A stretch of 64,000 bases of DNA. It comes from an uncultured Clostridia bacterium. GTDB lineage: Bacteria > Bacillota > Clostridia > Lachnospirales > Anaerotignaceae. The stretch spans positions 1-64,000 of the forward strand of contig CAJUNT010000007.1 of the NCBI GenBank assembly GCA_910587735.1, read 5' to 3'. The notes beneath the pieces are model-generated. The model did not search any database. It saw nothing but the letters and a program-made list of their open reading frames with translations, and was not told where the DNA came from. Positions 35,505-44,442 of the stretch are shown in pieces. Position 1 is the stretch's first letter; each line of letters begins with the position of its first letter. A program made the position numbers and the translations under genes.

Positions 35505-36608
35505 ATGAAAAAAAGATTATTTGCATTGATAATGGCTTCTATGATGGTTATGGGCGCTATGACAGGTTGCGGTGGCAGTACTGATGCACCAGCTCCAACT
35601 CCAACAGAAGGAGAAGAAACACAAGGCGATGCAGAACAAGGTGGTACAGATGTAGATATGTCTAATGTAGAAATCGGTGTTTGTATTTACAAATTTGATG
35701 ATACATTTATGACAGGTGTTAGAAACAATATGGAAGCACAAGCAAACTCTTTAGGTGCAGGTATTGAATTGGTTGACTCTCAAAACAAACAAGCAACACA
35801 AAATGACCAAGTGGATACATTCATTACAAAAGGTATGACAGCATTAGCAGTAAATCCTGTTGATAGAACAGCAGCAGGTCCATTGGTAGAAAAAGCATCT
35901 GCAGCAGGTTTGCCTATTGTATTTTTGAACAGAGAACCAGAACCAGATGTTATGCAAAGCTATGACAAAGTATGGTATGTTGGTGCAAAAGCAGAAGAAT
36001 CTGGTACAATGTCTGGAGAAATCATTGCTGACTATTGGAATGCAAACAAAGAAACAGCAGATAAAAATGGTGATGGCAAATTACAATACATCATGGTAAC
36101 AGGTGAGCCAGGACATCAAGATGCAACATTAAGAACAGAATACTCTGTAAAAGCATTACAAGATGCTGGTATTGAAGTAGAAGAAATCGGAAATGACACA
36201 GCTATGTGGGATAAAGTTAAAGCAACAGAACTTATGAATGCATTTATTACATCTCAAGGCATTGATTCTATTGAAGCAGTACTTTGCAACAACGATGACA
36301 TGGCACTTGGTGTAATTGAATCATTAAAAGCAAATGGCTATAACACAGGTGACGCATCTAAATTTGTACCTGTAGTAGGTGTTGACGCAACTGCTCCTGC
36401 TTTGGAAGCAATGAGCAATGGTTCTTTACTTGGAACAGTATTGAATGACGCTGAAAACCAAGGTATCGCAACAACAAATATTGCAGCAATGGCAGCAGCA
36501 GGACAAGAAATTACAGCTGATACAGTTGGATATGAAATTACAGATGGTAAATATGTATGGGTACCATATGTAAAAATTACAGCTGAAAATTACAAAGATT
36601 TTCAATAA
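35505..36608 (+). CDS. mglB: Galactose/methyl-galactoside ABC transporter, substrate-binding lipoprotein
   Basis: This periplasmic-binding-type protein captures sugar outside the cell. The 367-residue product has a lipobox (GAMTGC, Cys about 22) and a short acidic, proline-rich linker, then a class I fold: IGVCIYKFDDTFMTGVRNNM, AVNPVDRTAAGPLVEKA, GEPGHQDATLRTEYSVKALQ and CNNDDMALGVIESLKANG. These match the MglB/RbsB type for galactose or glucose, and the EPGHQDA segment is the MglB-like hinge. GGGAGG precedes the ATG. Specificity for galactose is supported by the MglA/MglC partners and nearby galK. Confidence 0.9.
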   Translation: MKKRLFALIMASMMVMGAMTGCGGSTDAPAPTPTEGEETQGDAEQGGTDVDMSNVEIGVCIYKFDDTFMTGVRNNMEAQANSLGAGIELVDSQNKQATQNDQVDTFITKGMTALAVNPVDRTAAGPLVEKASAAGLPIVFLNREPEPDVMQSYDKVWYVGAKAEESGTMSGEIIADYWNANKETADKNGDGKLQYIMVTGEPGHQDATLRTEYSVKALQDAGIEVEEIGNDTAMWDKVKATELMNAFITSQGIDSIEAVLCNNDDMALGVIESLKANGYNTGDASKFVPVVGVDATAPALEAMSNGSLLGTVLNDAENQGIATTNIAAMAAAGQEITADTVGYEITDGKYVWVPYVKITAENYKDFQ

Positions 36609-36650
36609 TCAGTAAAACAAACAGGCACAATAAGTAGCTTGCTATATTGC

Positions 36651-36678
36651 GGAACGGAAGAGGTTGCTTTTCCGTTCC
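36651..36678 (+). terminator. Intercistronic hairpin between mglB and mglA
   Basis: A 9-bp GC-rich stem GGAACGGAA/TTCCGTTCC (36651-36659 with 36670-36678) is followed by ATGTTTTG. It is a leaky terminator or RNA-stabilising hairpin, which would give more binding protein than ATPase and permease. Confidence 0.55.
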
Positions 36679-36730
36679 ATGTTTTGTAACCCGATAAAGA
36701 AGTATTAACTTTAAAAAGGGGGTTTAGCAT

Positions 36731-38230
36731 ATGGGTGAGTATGTACTAGAAATGAATCATATTTCAAAATTTTTCCCAGGAGTAAAAGCATTAGATGGCG
36801 TTACATTAAAAGTACGTCCAGGTAGCGTACACGCATTGATGGGAGAAAACGGCGCTGGAAAGTCAACATTAATGAAATGTCTTTTCGGTATTTATCATGA
36901 AGATGAGGGCGAAATTATATTAGATGGAAAAAAACAATCCATTGACAGTTCTAAAATGGCATTAGATTTAGGCGTTTCTATGATACATCAAGAGTTGCAT
37001 CCTATTTCTTTTAGACCAGTAATGGAAAATATTTGGCTTGGTAGATTTCCTATGATTGCAGGTATTGCTGTTGACCATAAAAAAATGTATCAAATGACAA
37101 AGGATTTATTTAAAAAAATTGACTTAGATATTAATCCTGCTGTGCTGGCTGGTACGCTTTCTGCATCACAGTTACAGCTTGTTGAAATAGCAAAAGCAGT
37201 AAGTTATGATTCTAAAATTATTATTATGGACGAGCCAACTTCTTCATTGACAGATAATGAAGTGGAACATCTTTTCAAAATTATTGCACAATTAAAATCA
37301 GAAGGACGTTCTATTATATACATTTCACATAAAATGGAAGAAATATTAAAAATTTCAGATGAAGTAACAATTATGAGGGATGGTACTTATGTTGGTACGT
37401 GGTCAGCAAGTGAATTAACAACAGACTTGATTATAAATAGAATGGTTGGAAGGGATATGACAAATCGTTTTCCACCTAAAACATATGAAACAAGTACAGA
37501 AACTATTATGGAAGTGCGAAATTTAACAGCAACAGACCCACGTTCCTTTAAGGACGTTACATTTGATTTACATAAAGGCGAGATATTAGGATTGGGTGGA
37601 TTAGTTGGCGCACAAAGAACAGAATTAGTAGAGGCAATATTTGGATTGAGGGGCATTGCATCTGGTACAATCACAATACATGGAAAACCTTATCATGCAA
37701 AAAATGTTGCTGATGCAAAAAATAATAAAATTGGCTTGTTAACAGAGGAAAGGCGTGCAACAGGTATATTTGGAGTGCTTTCCATTACAGATAATACTAT
37801 CATTGCAAGCGAAAAGAAATTTTCATCTGGTGGTATATTAGATAATAAAAAAAGAAGAAATATAGCAGCAGAAGAAAATAAAAAATTAAATACAAAAACG
37901 CCTACTATGGAAACATTGATACAAAATCTTTCTGGCGGAAATCAACAAAAAGTGCTTTTTGCAAGATGGCTTTTAACAACACCAGATATATTGATATTGG
38001 ACGAGCCTACTCGTGGTATTGATGTTGGTGCAAAATATGAAATCTATACCATTATGCAGTCACTTGCAGCAGAAGGCAAAGCAATTATAATGATTTCTTC
38101 TGAAATGCCTGAACTTTTGGGCATGAGTGACAGAGTAATGGTAATGAGTGATGGACATTTAGCTGGCATATTGGATAAAGAGCAGGCAGACCAAGTAGAA
38201 GTAATGCGTCTTGCTACTGCATATTTATGA
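36731..38230 (+). CDS. mglA: Galactose/methyl-galactoside ABC transporter ATPase
   Basis: The 499-residue protein holds two ABC domains, as in MglA/RbsA. The first has Walker A GENGAGKSTLMKCL, signature LSASQLQLVEIAKA and Walker B IIIMDEPTSSLTDNE; the second has a degenerate Walker A (GLVGAQRTELVEAI), signature LSGGNQQKVLFARWL and Walker B ILILDEPTRGID. The degenerate second P-loop is normal in this family. It powers sugar import with MglC. AAAGGGGG precedes the ATG, and its stop overlaps the first possible start of mglC. Confidence 0.94.
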   Translation: MGEYVLEMNHISKFFPGVKALDGVTLKVRPGSVHALMGENGAGKSTLMKCLFGIYHEDEGEIILDGKKQSIDSSKMALDLGVSMIHQELHPISFRPVMENIWLGRFPMIAGIAVDHKKMYQMTKDLFKKIDLDINPAVLAGTLSASQLQLVEIAKAVSYDSKIIIMDEPTSSLTDNEVEHLFKIIAQLKSEGRSIIYISHKMEEILKISDEVTIMRDGTYVGTWSASELTTDLIINRMVGRDMTNRFPPKTYETSTETIMEVRNLTATDPRSFKDVTFDLHKGEILGLGGLVGAQRTELVEAIFGLRGIASGTITIHGKPYHAKNVADAKNNKIGLLTEERRATGIFGVLSITDNTIIASEKKFSSGGILDNKKRRNIAAEENKKLNTKTPTMETLIQNLSGGNQQKVLFARWLLTTPDILILDEPTRGIDVGAKYEIYTIMQSLAAEGKAIIMISSEMPELLGMSDRVMVMSDGHLAGILDKEQADQVEVMRLATAYL

Positions 38231-38250
38231 TAGAAAGCGAGGGATTGAGT

Positions 38251-39519
38251 ATGAGTGAAAGCAAACAATTAACTTGCGAAAAGTTTGGAAAAATGATGAG
38301 TATTATTGGTGCAGCGATTGCAGTATTAGGTGTAATATTAATTGTTGTAAAAAATTCTGTAAAGGCTTCTGGAAATTTAACTGGTGTATGGAAAGAAATG
38401 TATGATTTGCCGTGGTTTATATTTTTATTAGGTCTTGGCATAATCATATTTGGCGCATTAAAATGGAAAAGATATTTAGGAGATACTACATCTATGATGG
38501 ATACCTCTCCAAAGGCAGCAAAAGCGTTTTTATTGAATAATGGTATTATATTAGCGCTTGTTGTAATGGTAATTGTAATAGCAGTAAAAGAACATAGATT
38601 TATTCAAGGACGTGTGCTTGTAGATATATTGGCACAAGCATCTCCAAGAATGATTATTGCATTGGGAATTTGTTTTACATTGTTGATAGCAGGAACAGAC
38701 CTTTCTGCTTGTCGTATGGTAGGTCTTGCGGCAGTTATTTCGGCATCTATGCTACAAAATCCAGAGTATCCAAATAGATTTTTCCCTAATTTGCCTCAAC
38801 TTCCTGTTTTTATTCCTATTGTGATAGCGATTATAGTTTGTATGCTGTTTGGCTTGCTAAATGGTTTTTTGGTAGCAAAATTTGATATGCATCCTTTCAT
38901 AGCAACGCTTGCAGTACAAGTTATTATATATGGTGCTTGTTCATTATATTTTGACTTGCCTCCAAACAATTCACAGCCTATTGGCGGTATTAGGAAATCT
39001 TTTTCCCAAATTGGACAGTACCGTTTTTGGCAAGATGCATTACCAGCAATCAATGGTATTCCTATATTGATACCGATTGCAATAATATTTGTAGTAGCAA
39101 TATGGTTTGTATTAAATAAAACAGTGTTTGGTAAAAATGTGTATGCTATAGGCGGTAATAGAGAAGCGGCTGTAGTATCTGGTATTAACGTATTTAAAAC
39201 AATACTTTGCATATTTATATTAGCATCTGCTCTTTATGGTGTTGGTGGTGTATTGGAAGCAGCAAGAACAGCAGGCGCAACAAATAACTATGGTGTTGGT
39301 TATGAATTGGACGCTATTGCAGCGTGTGTTGTAGGTGGTGTATCATTAAATGGTGGTGTTGGTAAAGTTTCTGGCATTATTATTGGTGTATTGATATTTA
39401 CTATTATACAATATGGCTTGCAGTTTATAGGTGTAAGCGCTATGTGGCAACAAGTAATTAAAGGTATTATTATTGCGATTGCGGTTGCGCTTGACCTTTC
39501 AAAATATAGAAGAAAATAA
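38251..39519 (+). CDS. mglC: Galactose/methyl-galactoside ABC transporter permease
   Basis: The 422-residue membrane protein has about ten hydrophobic helices and the branched-chain/ribose permease family signatures GTDLSACRMVGLAAVI, DMHPFIATLAVQVIIYG, and KNVYAIGGNREAAVVSGINV. The loop GVGYELDAIAACVVGGVSLN is the usual EAA-like coupling segment. The ATG at 38251 follows CGAGGGA by five bases; an ATG at 38227 overlapping mglA is possible but lacks a good site. It ends the galactose import operon before a bidirectional terminator. Confidence 0.92.
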   Translation: MSESKQLTCEKFGKMMSIIGAAIAVLGVILIVVKNSVKASGNLTGVWKEMYDLPWFIFLLGLGIIIFGALKWKRYLGDTTSMMDTSPKAAKAFLLNNGIILALVVMVIVIAVKEHRFIQGRVLVDILAQASPRMIIALGICFTLLIAGTDLSACRMVGLAAVISASMLQNPEYPNRFFPNLPQLPVFIPIVIAIIVCMLFGLLNGFLVAKFDMHPFIATLAVQVIIYGACSLYFDLPPNNSQPIGGIRKSFSQIGQYRFWQDALPAINGIPILIPIAIIFVVAIWFVLNKTVFGKNVYAIGGNREAAVVSGINVFKTILCIFILASALYGVGGVLEAARTAGATNNYGVGYELDAIAACVVGGVSLNGGVGKVSGIIIGVLIFTIIQYGLQFIGVSAMWQQVIKGIIIAIAVALDLSKYRRK

Positions 39520-39532
39520 TATTATTACAATA

Positions 39533-39565
39533 AAAAACAGTACTGTATTATGCAGTACTGTTTTT
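39533..39565. terminator. Bidirectional terminator, mglC and tRNA-Arg
   Basis: CAGTACTG repeats as a self-complementary stem (39538-39545 with 39553-39560), with an A run on the left and a T run on the right. Confidence 0.85.
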
Positions 39566-39567
39566 AC

Positions 39568-39640
39568 GTTCCCGAGAGGATTTGAACCTCCGACCTACCG
39601 CTTAGGAGGCGGTTGCTCTATCCAGCTGAGCTACGAGAAC
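39568..39640 (-). tRNA. tRNA-Arg (CCT)
   Basis: The minus-strand cloverleaf has acceptor GTTCTCG/CGGGAAC (one G-T pair), D arm GCTC/GAGC, anticodon stem ACCGC/GCGGT around a loop reading CTCCTAA (anticodon CCT, for AGG), and a T loop with GTTCAAAT. CCA is not encoded. Confidence 0.95.
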
Positions 39641-39666
39641 TAAATTATATTGTGTGAAACACTTTT

Positions 39667-39695
39667 ATTCTATGAAATTTTTAACATTTCGTCAA
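39667..39695 (-). promoter_or_regulatory. Promoter of tRNA-Arg (minus strand)
   Basis: On the minus strand, TTGACG (39690-39695), a 17-bp spacer and TAGAAT (39667-39672) lie 27 bp upstream of the tRNA. Confidence 0.75.
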
Positions 39696-39750
39696 GTATT
39701 TTATGAAATTTTGCTTTACTTAATTCAATAAGACAAGATATTTATTTTAA

Positions 39751-39936
39751 TTAAACGTCTGCTTCAAATATTAAATCTATGTCTTTAAATTTTCCATAAT
39801 CATTCATATTAGTAGGAATAAAACCAACATAACGATATCCTTTTTTTGCATATTCATCAATTATGTTTCTATGGTTTTCTGATTTTGCTCCAATCAATTT
39901 ATTAATATGTATTTGTTCATATTTGTATTTTTTCAT
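39751..39936 (-). CDS. DUF4177 family small protein
   Basis: The 61-residue product reads MKKYKYEQIHINK, then a helix SENHRNIIDEYAKKGYRYVG followed by FIPTN and a strand DIDLIFEADV. This is the DUF4177 pattern (strand, helix ending in a GW/GY motif, strand, strand). A perfect AGGAGG lies seven to eight bases before its ATG on the minus strand, so it is very likely real despite its size. Function is unknown. It is transcribed toward tRNA-Arg and away from the amino-acid transporter. Confidence 0.8.
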   Translation of the reverse strand: MKKYKYEQIHINKLIGAKSENHRNIIDEYAKKGYRYVGFIPTNMNDYGKFKDIDLIFEADV

Positions 39937-40082
39937 AAATTTAACCTCCTATAAATTACTATTTTTTAATTATACTATATAATAAAAATGATGACAAGAA
40001 TATAAAAATACTTGAAATTAAAAAAACAAATATTTGTCAGACATTATAAATATTTATTTTTGACGAAATAAAATAGTTTTTC

Positions 40083-40134
40083 TTGACAAAATGCTTTTAT
40101 TGCTTTATTATGCTAATGTGATAGCGCATTATCA
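40083..40134 (+). promoter_or_regulatory. Promoter of the amino-acid ABC operon with operator-like inverted repeat
   Basis: A consensus TTGACA (40083-40088), a 17-bp spacer and TATTAT (40106-40111) are followed at the transcription start by TGATA-N6-TATCA (40119-40134), a repressor-site-like dyad. The regulator is not identified. Confidence 0.7.
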
Positions 40135-40165
40135 TATATATTAAATATTAGGGAGGATAATTATA

Positions 40166-41002
40166 ATGAAAAAAAGAATAATAAGTATTTGCATGACAGC
40201 TATGATGATGGTATCCATGGTAGCTTGTGGCAGTTCTGAACAACCAGAACAAAAACCAGAAGGAGAAAAACAACAAGAACAACAAGGAGAACAAAGTACA
40301 TTAGATTATGATAAAATTGTTGTAGGATTAGATGATACTTTTGCACCTCTAGGCTTTAGAGATGAACAAGGTAACCTTGTTGGTGTAGATGTAGAATTGA
40401 TGGAAGCAACAGGCGAAATTATGGGCATACCATTTGAATTACAACCTATTGATTGGAGCATGAAAGAAACAGAATTAGCAAATAAAAATATTGATATGAT
40501 ATGGAATGGATACACCATTACAGAAGAAAGAAAACAAAAAGTTGCATTTTCACAACCTTATTTAAACAATAGACAAGTTGTTGTAACAATGGCTGATTCT
40601 GATATTAATACATTAGCAGATTTGGCTGGTAAAACAGTTGCAGCGCAAGCAGAATCCAGTGCTGTAGATGCAATCAATACAAAACCTGAGATTGCAGAAA
40701 CATTTAAAAGTTTAGGAGAATTTGAAACAAATGACCAATGTCTTATGGACTTGGAAGCCGGCAGAACAGATGCTGTTGTGGCAGATGAGGTGATTATTCG
40801 TTATTATGTTTCTAAAAAAGGCGAAGAAAAATATAAAATATTAGAAGAAGATTTTGGAAAAGAAGAATATGGCATTGGTGTACGTCAAGAAGACACTGCT
40901 CTTTTAGAGGCACTGAATGTAGCATTAGATGAATTGAAAGAAAATGGTACAACAAAAGAAATTTCTGAAAAATGGTTTGGCTCTGACATTATAATGGAAT
41001 AA
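40166..41002 (+). CDS. Polar amino-acid ABC transporter, substrate-binding lipoprotein
   Basis: The 278-residue class II binding protein has a lipobox (MVACG, Cys about 21), a Glu/Gln-rich linker (about 27-48), then VGLDDTFAPLGFRDEQGNLV, GVDVELMEA, and IDWSMKETELANKNIDMIWN; the Asp/Arg ligand pattern (TEERKQKVAFSQPY) fits SBP_bac_3 proteins for cystine, glutamine, histidine or arginine. The substrate cannot be fixed. GGGAGG precedes the ATG. A permease and ATPase gene follow closely. Confidence 0.9.
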   Translation: MKKRIISICMTAMMMVSMVACGSSEQPEQKPEGEKQQEQQGEQSTLDYDKIVVGLDDTFAPLGFRDEQGNLVGVDVELMEATGEIMGIPFELQPIDWSMKETELANKNIDMIWNGYTITEERKQKVAFSQPYLNNRQVVVTMADSDINTLADLAGKTVAAQAESSAVDAINTKPEIAETFKSLGEFETNDQCLMDLEAGRTDAVVADEVIIRYYVSKKGEEKYKILEEDFGKEEYGIGVRQEDTALLEALNVALDELKENGTTKEISEKWFGSDIIME

Positions 41003-41014
41003 TGAGGTGTAATG

Positions 41015-41662
41015 ATGTTAGAATCTTTGATTGGTTATATCATAGAAGTATCACGAGGACTTGGTGTAACATTGAGTGTTTTCGCTATGACACTGATTAT
41101 ATCACTGCCTCTTGGTGTTATAGTTGCAGTTTGTCGTTTGTCTAAAAATAAAATTATTTGCAGTATTGCAAAATTTTACATATGGGTGCTGAGAGGTACT
41201 CCTCTTATGCTTCAAATTGCTCTTGTATTTTTTGGTTTGCCGTCAATAGGTATTGTATTTGACAGATTACCAGCGGCATATTTAGCTTGTGGTTTAAATT
41301 ATGCAGCATATTTTGGAGAAATATTCCGCTCTGGTATACAATCTATTGAAAGAGGACAAAGAGAAGCAGCAAATATATTAGGGTTTAAAACAGTACAATT
41401 TTATCGTTTTATATTACTGCCTCAGGCAATAAAAAGGATATTACCAGCAATAGGTAATGAAGTCATTACATTAGTAAAGGATACTTCACTTGTTTATGTA
41501 GTTGCCGTAAATGATATATTGCGTGTAGCAAAAGGAGCAGGTGGCAGAGATGCCAATACATTACTTGCATATGTTGCTGCAGGTTTGCTGTATTTAGTTA
41601 TGACATATGTGATTACAAGATTATTTGAAGTAATTGAGAAAAAAGTACAATATGAGGAGTAG
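41015..41662 (+). CDS. Polar amino-acid ABC transporter permease
   Basis: The 215-residue HisM/GlnP-type permease has five hydrophobic helices, starts with LGVTLSVFAMTLIISLPLGV and carries the EAA loop IERGQREAANILGFKTVQFY for ATPase docking. FYIWVLRGTPLMLQIALVFF is the family's conserved second-helix segment. The ATG at 41015 has GAGGTG five bases ahead; the ATG one codon earlier is too close. It overlaps no gene and lies 12 bp after the binding-protein stop. Confidence 0.9.
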   Translation: MLESLIGYIIEVSRGLGVTLSVFAMTLIISLPLGVIVAVCRLSKNKIICSIAKFYIWVLRGTPLMLQIALVFFGLPSIGIVFDRLPAAYLACGLNYAAYFGEIFRSGIQSIERGQREAANILGFKTVQFYRFILLPQAIKRILPAIGNEVITLVKDTSLVYVVAVNDILRVAKGAGGRDANTLLAYVAAGLLYLVMTYVITRLFEVIEKKVQYEE

Positions 41663-41668
41663 AAAAGT

Positions 41669-42388
41669 ATGCTTTTGAGAGCGGAAGGGCTTTGTAAAGC
41701 CTTTGATAATGTAACAGTATTACAGGATATTTCTTTTAAAGTAGCACCAGGAGAAGTAGTAAGCCTTGTTGGTAAAAGTGGTGCAGGTAAAACGACAGTA
41801 CTTCGATGTATTACTGGTTTAGAAAAATGTGATAAAGGTACAATTGAAATCAATGGAAAATATATATGCTCTATGGAAAATGGATTGATAAAGAGGGCAA
41901 CAAAAGAACAGCTTTTTGAGGTAAGAAAAGATTTAGGTATGGTATTTCAAAATTATCATTTATTTCCTCATTTAACTGTGGCGGAAAATGTAACACTTGC
42001 ATTAACAGAAGTCTATAAAATGCCAAAACAAGAGGCATTGACAAAGGCAAAAGAAATTTTAACACAATTAGATATGGGAGATAAATTAGAACAAAAGCCT
42101 TTTTCACTTTCTGGAGGACAAAAACAAAGGGTAGCAATTGCAAGAAGTTGTGTAACCAATCCAAAGCTACTTTGTTTTGATGAGCCAACAGCAGCATTAG
42201 ATTCTGCTTTAGTGTTGGATATTATCAAAATTATAAGAGGACTTGCAAAAGAGGGCATGGGAATATTGATTATTAGCCATGACGAAAAATTTGTGAGAGA
42301 TGTTTCTGACAGAGTGCTTTTTATGGTATCAGGAAGCATTACAAAAGAATTAACAGCAGAAGAATATGAAAAATATATGAGAGAATAA
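41669..42388 (+). CDS. Polar amino-acid ABC transporter ATPase
   Basis: The 239-residue HisP/GlnQ-type ATPase has Walker A GKSGAGKTTVLRCITGL, Q-loop MVFQNYHLFPHLTVAENVT, signature LSGGQKQRVAIARSCV, Walker B LLCFDEPTAALDSAL and the switch histidine in LIISHDEKFV. It starts at 41669, seven bases after the permease stop, preceded by TGAGGAG. It completes the importer. A terminator shared with the opposite spm genes follows. Confidence 0.95.
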   Translation: MLLRAEGLCKAFDNVTVLQDISFKVAPGEVVSLVGKSGAGKTTVLRCITGLEKCDKGTIEINGKYICSMENGLIKRATKEQLFEVRKDLGMVFQNYHLFPHLTVAENVTLALTEVYKMPKQEALTKAKEILTQLDMGDKLEQKPFSLSGGQKQRVAIARSCVTNPKLLCFDEPTAALDSALVLDIIKIIRGLAKEGMGILIISHDEKFVRDVSDRVLFMVSGSITKELTAEEYEKYMRE

Positions 42389-42396
42389 AAAAATAG

Positions 42397-42436
42397 AAAG
42401 CAGTCAGTAGATATTAATATTTTTTCTGACTGCTTT
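42397..42436. terminator. Terminator between the ABC operon and spmB
   Basis: An 11-bp stem AAAGCAGTCAG/CTGACTGCTTT (42397-42407 with 42426-42436) serves the plus strand with a T run and probably the minus strand also. Confidence 0.8.
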
Positions 42437-42442
42437 TTATCA

Positions 42443-42976
42443 TTATGTACCAAAAAGTATTATTGTGATATAATATGCGGCAATAATACCTGCAATATTT
42501 GCAGCAAAAGCACCTGCTAATGTAAAACGTGTTTTTGTAATTTTAACGGCTGTAAAATAAACAGACATAGTATAAAATACGGTTTCAGTACAGCTCATCA
42601 TAACAGAGGAAATTCTTCCTATAAAGGAATCTGTACCATATGTAGTAAATAAATCTACTAAAAGCCCCGTTGCAGCGGAAGAAGATACTAAACGCATTAA
42701 GCTGAGTGGTATAATTTCAGCAGGAAAATTGCTCCATTGTACAAAGGGCTTTAATATTTCTGTTAAAAATGAAAGAAAACCACTGCTTCGTAATACGGCA
42801 ACTGCTACCATTAATGCGATTAATGTGGGCAAAATATCAACAACAGTTTTTAAGCCATCAATAGCACCTTCTATAAAAGCGTCATATATATTTACTTTTT
42901 TAAGACAGGCAAATACTACTATAAATAATATTGTGACAGGTATAATAAAATCGGAAAGATATAAAAAGAATACCAA
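42443..42976 (-). CDS. spmB: Spore maturation protein B
   Basis: SpmB acts with SpmA in dehydration of the spore core during maturation. The 177-residue membrane protein has the nucleoside-recognition Gate fold: FIEGAIDGLKTVVDILPTLIA, LSLMRLVSSSAATGLL, and DSFIGRISSVMMSCTETVFY. It starts at a TTG (42974-42976) directly after the spmA stop codon, with GGAGGTG inside the end of spmA at the right distance. This tight coupling points to equal production with SpmA. Confidence 0.93.
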   Translation of the reverse strand: MVFFLYLSDFIIPVTILFIVVFACLKKVNIYDAFIEGAIDGLKTVVDILPTLIALMVAVAVLRSSGFLSFLTEILKPFVQWSNFPAEIIPLSLMRLVSSSAATGLLVDLFTTYGTDSFIGRISSVMMSCTETVFYTMSVYFTAVKITKTRFTLAGAFAANIAGIIAAYYITIILFGT

Positions 42977-43555
42977 TTATTTACACCTCCGCTCTAATAA
43001 CTTTCCTACAAATACACCTACTATTGTAGAAAAGAGAGTGGCAATGATACCTGGACCAATGATTTCTCCAGGATTAGCAGAACCATATTGCGCTCTATAA
43101 GCAAGTATATTGATTGTAACAAGCTGTAATGACGACATATTAATAATCATAAATATGCACATAGCATTGCTTGCTGTGTCTTTTTTTTTGTTATATTTTT
43201 GAAGTTCCTTCATAGCAAGTATACCAGCTGGTGTTGCAGCCCAGCCTAATCCTAAGAAATTAGCTACGAAATTAGCAGAAATATACTGTAATGCTCTGCT
43301 ATTTTTGGGTATTTCTGGAAAAAGAAAATGTAATATGGGTGCAAAGTGATTGGATAATGTGGAAATCATACCACCCTTTTCAGCAACTTTCATAATACCG
43401 CTCCATGTAGCAACAACACCTGCCATAGTAAATGCAAGATTAACCGCCTCTCTGCCTCCAGAAAGTATGGATTCTGATACAGCTCCCATATTTCCTGTGA
43501 ATAATGCAAACAAAATGCCAAATAGTATGCAAAATATCCATATAAAATTTAACAT
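42977..43555 (-). CDS. spmA: Spore maturation protein A
   Basis: The 192-residue membrane protein pairs with SpmB. It shows FAMAGVVATWSGIMK-like and NLGLGWAATPAGILAMKELQ-like segments typical of SpmA (AGVVATWSGIMKVAEKGG; FLGLGWAATPAGI), with several membrane helices. A GAAAGGA site precedes the ATG on the minus strand. With spmB it forms a two-gene operon, expected to be under mother-cell or forespore sigma control, although no such promoter was identified here. Confidence 0.93.
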   Translation of the reverse strand: MLNFIWIFCILFGILFALFTGNMGAVSESILSGGREAVNLAFTMAGVVATWSGIMKVAEKGGMISTLSNHFAPILHFLFPEIPKNSRALQYISANFVANFLGLGWAATPAGILAMKELQKYNKKKDTASNAMCIFMIINMSSLQLVTINILAYRAQYGSANPGEIIGPGIIATLFSTIVGVFVGKLLERRCK

Positions 43556-43652
43556 AATAACCAGTCCTTTCCATATTATATAGTAATATATTCTGTATCA
43601 TTTGAAAAATTGCTATAAAAATAAACAGTTTTTATTACTGTTTTTTTATAAG

Positions 43653-43681
43653 TTGACATTGTTTGACAAATGTGTTATATT
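43653..43681 (+). promoter_or_regulatory. Promoter of the AbrB gene
   Basis: A consensus TTGACA (43653-43658), a 17-bp spacer and TATATT (43676-43681) with an extended TG lie 53 bp upstream of the start. A second TTGACA (43663-43668) is in the spacer and is wrongly spaced. Confidence 0.8.
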
Positions 43682-43734
43682 CTTTTCGATAGGTATTAAA
43701 AATCATTAACAGGTCATTGGGAGGATTTTTAAAA

Positions 43735-43998
43735 ATGAAATCAACGGGAATTGTAAGAAAAGTGGATGAGTTAGGACGCGTTGTATTGCCTATTGAACTG
43801 CGAAGAATTTTGAACATCAAAGAAAAGGACTCGTTAGAAATTTTTGTAGATGATGAAAAGGTAATCCTAAAAAAATATGAGCCTGCGGATATTTTTACAG
43901 GTGCAATGGATGATTTAATTGATTACAAAGGTAAAAAAGTAGCGAAAAGCTCTATCATTGAAATGGCAGCGCTTGCAGGTTTGCAGGTAATAGAGTAA
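43735..43998 (+). CDS. AbrB/SpoVT family transition-state regulator
   Basis: AbrB-like proteins bind DNA through a swapped-hairpin barrel and repress post-exponential genes. The 87-residue product begins with the near-invariant STGIVRKVDELGRVVLPIEL followed by RRILNIKEKDSLEIFVD. The ATG at 43735 follows GGGAGGA; an in-frame extension upstream has no ribosome site. The C-terminal half is short and less conserved, as usual. It is divergent from spmA and has its own promoter and terminator. Confidence 0.93.
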   Translation: MKSTGIVRKVDELGRVVLPIELRRILNIKEKDSLEIFVDDEKVILKKYEPADIFTGAMDDLIDYKGKKVAKSSIIEMAALAGLQVIE

Positions 43999-44017
43999 GT
44001 CTATGCTCTTTTCCACG

Positions 44018-44047
44018 GCGGTATCTTAACAAAGATACCGCTTTTTT
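44018..44047 (+). terminator. Terminator of the AbrB gene
   Basis: A 10-bp stem GCGGTATCTT/AAGATACCGC (44018-44027 with 44032-44041) is followed by six T. Confidence 0.92.
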
Positions 44048-44232
44048 CATATGTCTTTAGCCTACATTATTGATACAAATATGTTTTTATATATTTATTT
44101 ATAAATTTGCAAATTGATATGATAAAACATACATTTTTTTACTTGTTTGACAAATATAATAAATGAGTAAAGTAAAATTATAAATAAAATAAATAAAACA
44201 CTTTAAAAATGATGTTTTTCGTTGGAATATCA

Positions 44233-44261
44233 TTGACTATGCTGTCATATGATGTTATATT
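44233..44261 (+). promoter_or_regulatory. Promoter of the chemoreceptor operon
   Basis: TTGACT (44233-44238), a 17-bp spacer and TATATT (44256-44261) with an extended TG form a sigma-A-type promoter. It leaves a 175-nt leader that contains a small hairpin CCAAAAAC/GTTTTTGG (about 44323-44345). No sigma-D site is seen. The remainder of 44048-44232 is AT-rich without features. Confidence 0.7.
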
Positions 44262-44442
44262 AAAGTATATACTGATGAAAGTTTAGGCTTTAGGTAGTTT
44301 ATAAAAACAAAATTTTTTGTTGCCAAAAACAATATGCGTTTTTGGTAAATTTTATGTATGAAAAATATAAGGTATGAGGGGGAAAATAGTACAGCTTTGT
44401 AAAGAATTTAAAATTTTTAAAGTCAATTTGGAGGATGCATTT

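Noticed and set aside
44268..44442. Riboswitch in the chemoreceptor leader (for example cyclic-di-GMP)
   Set aside because: The leader is long, but the conserved GEMM motifs are absent and only a small hairpin is seen.
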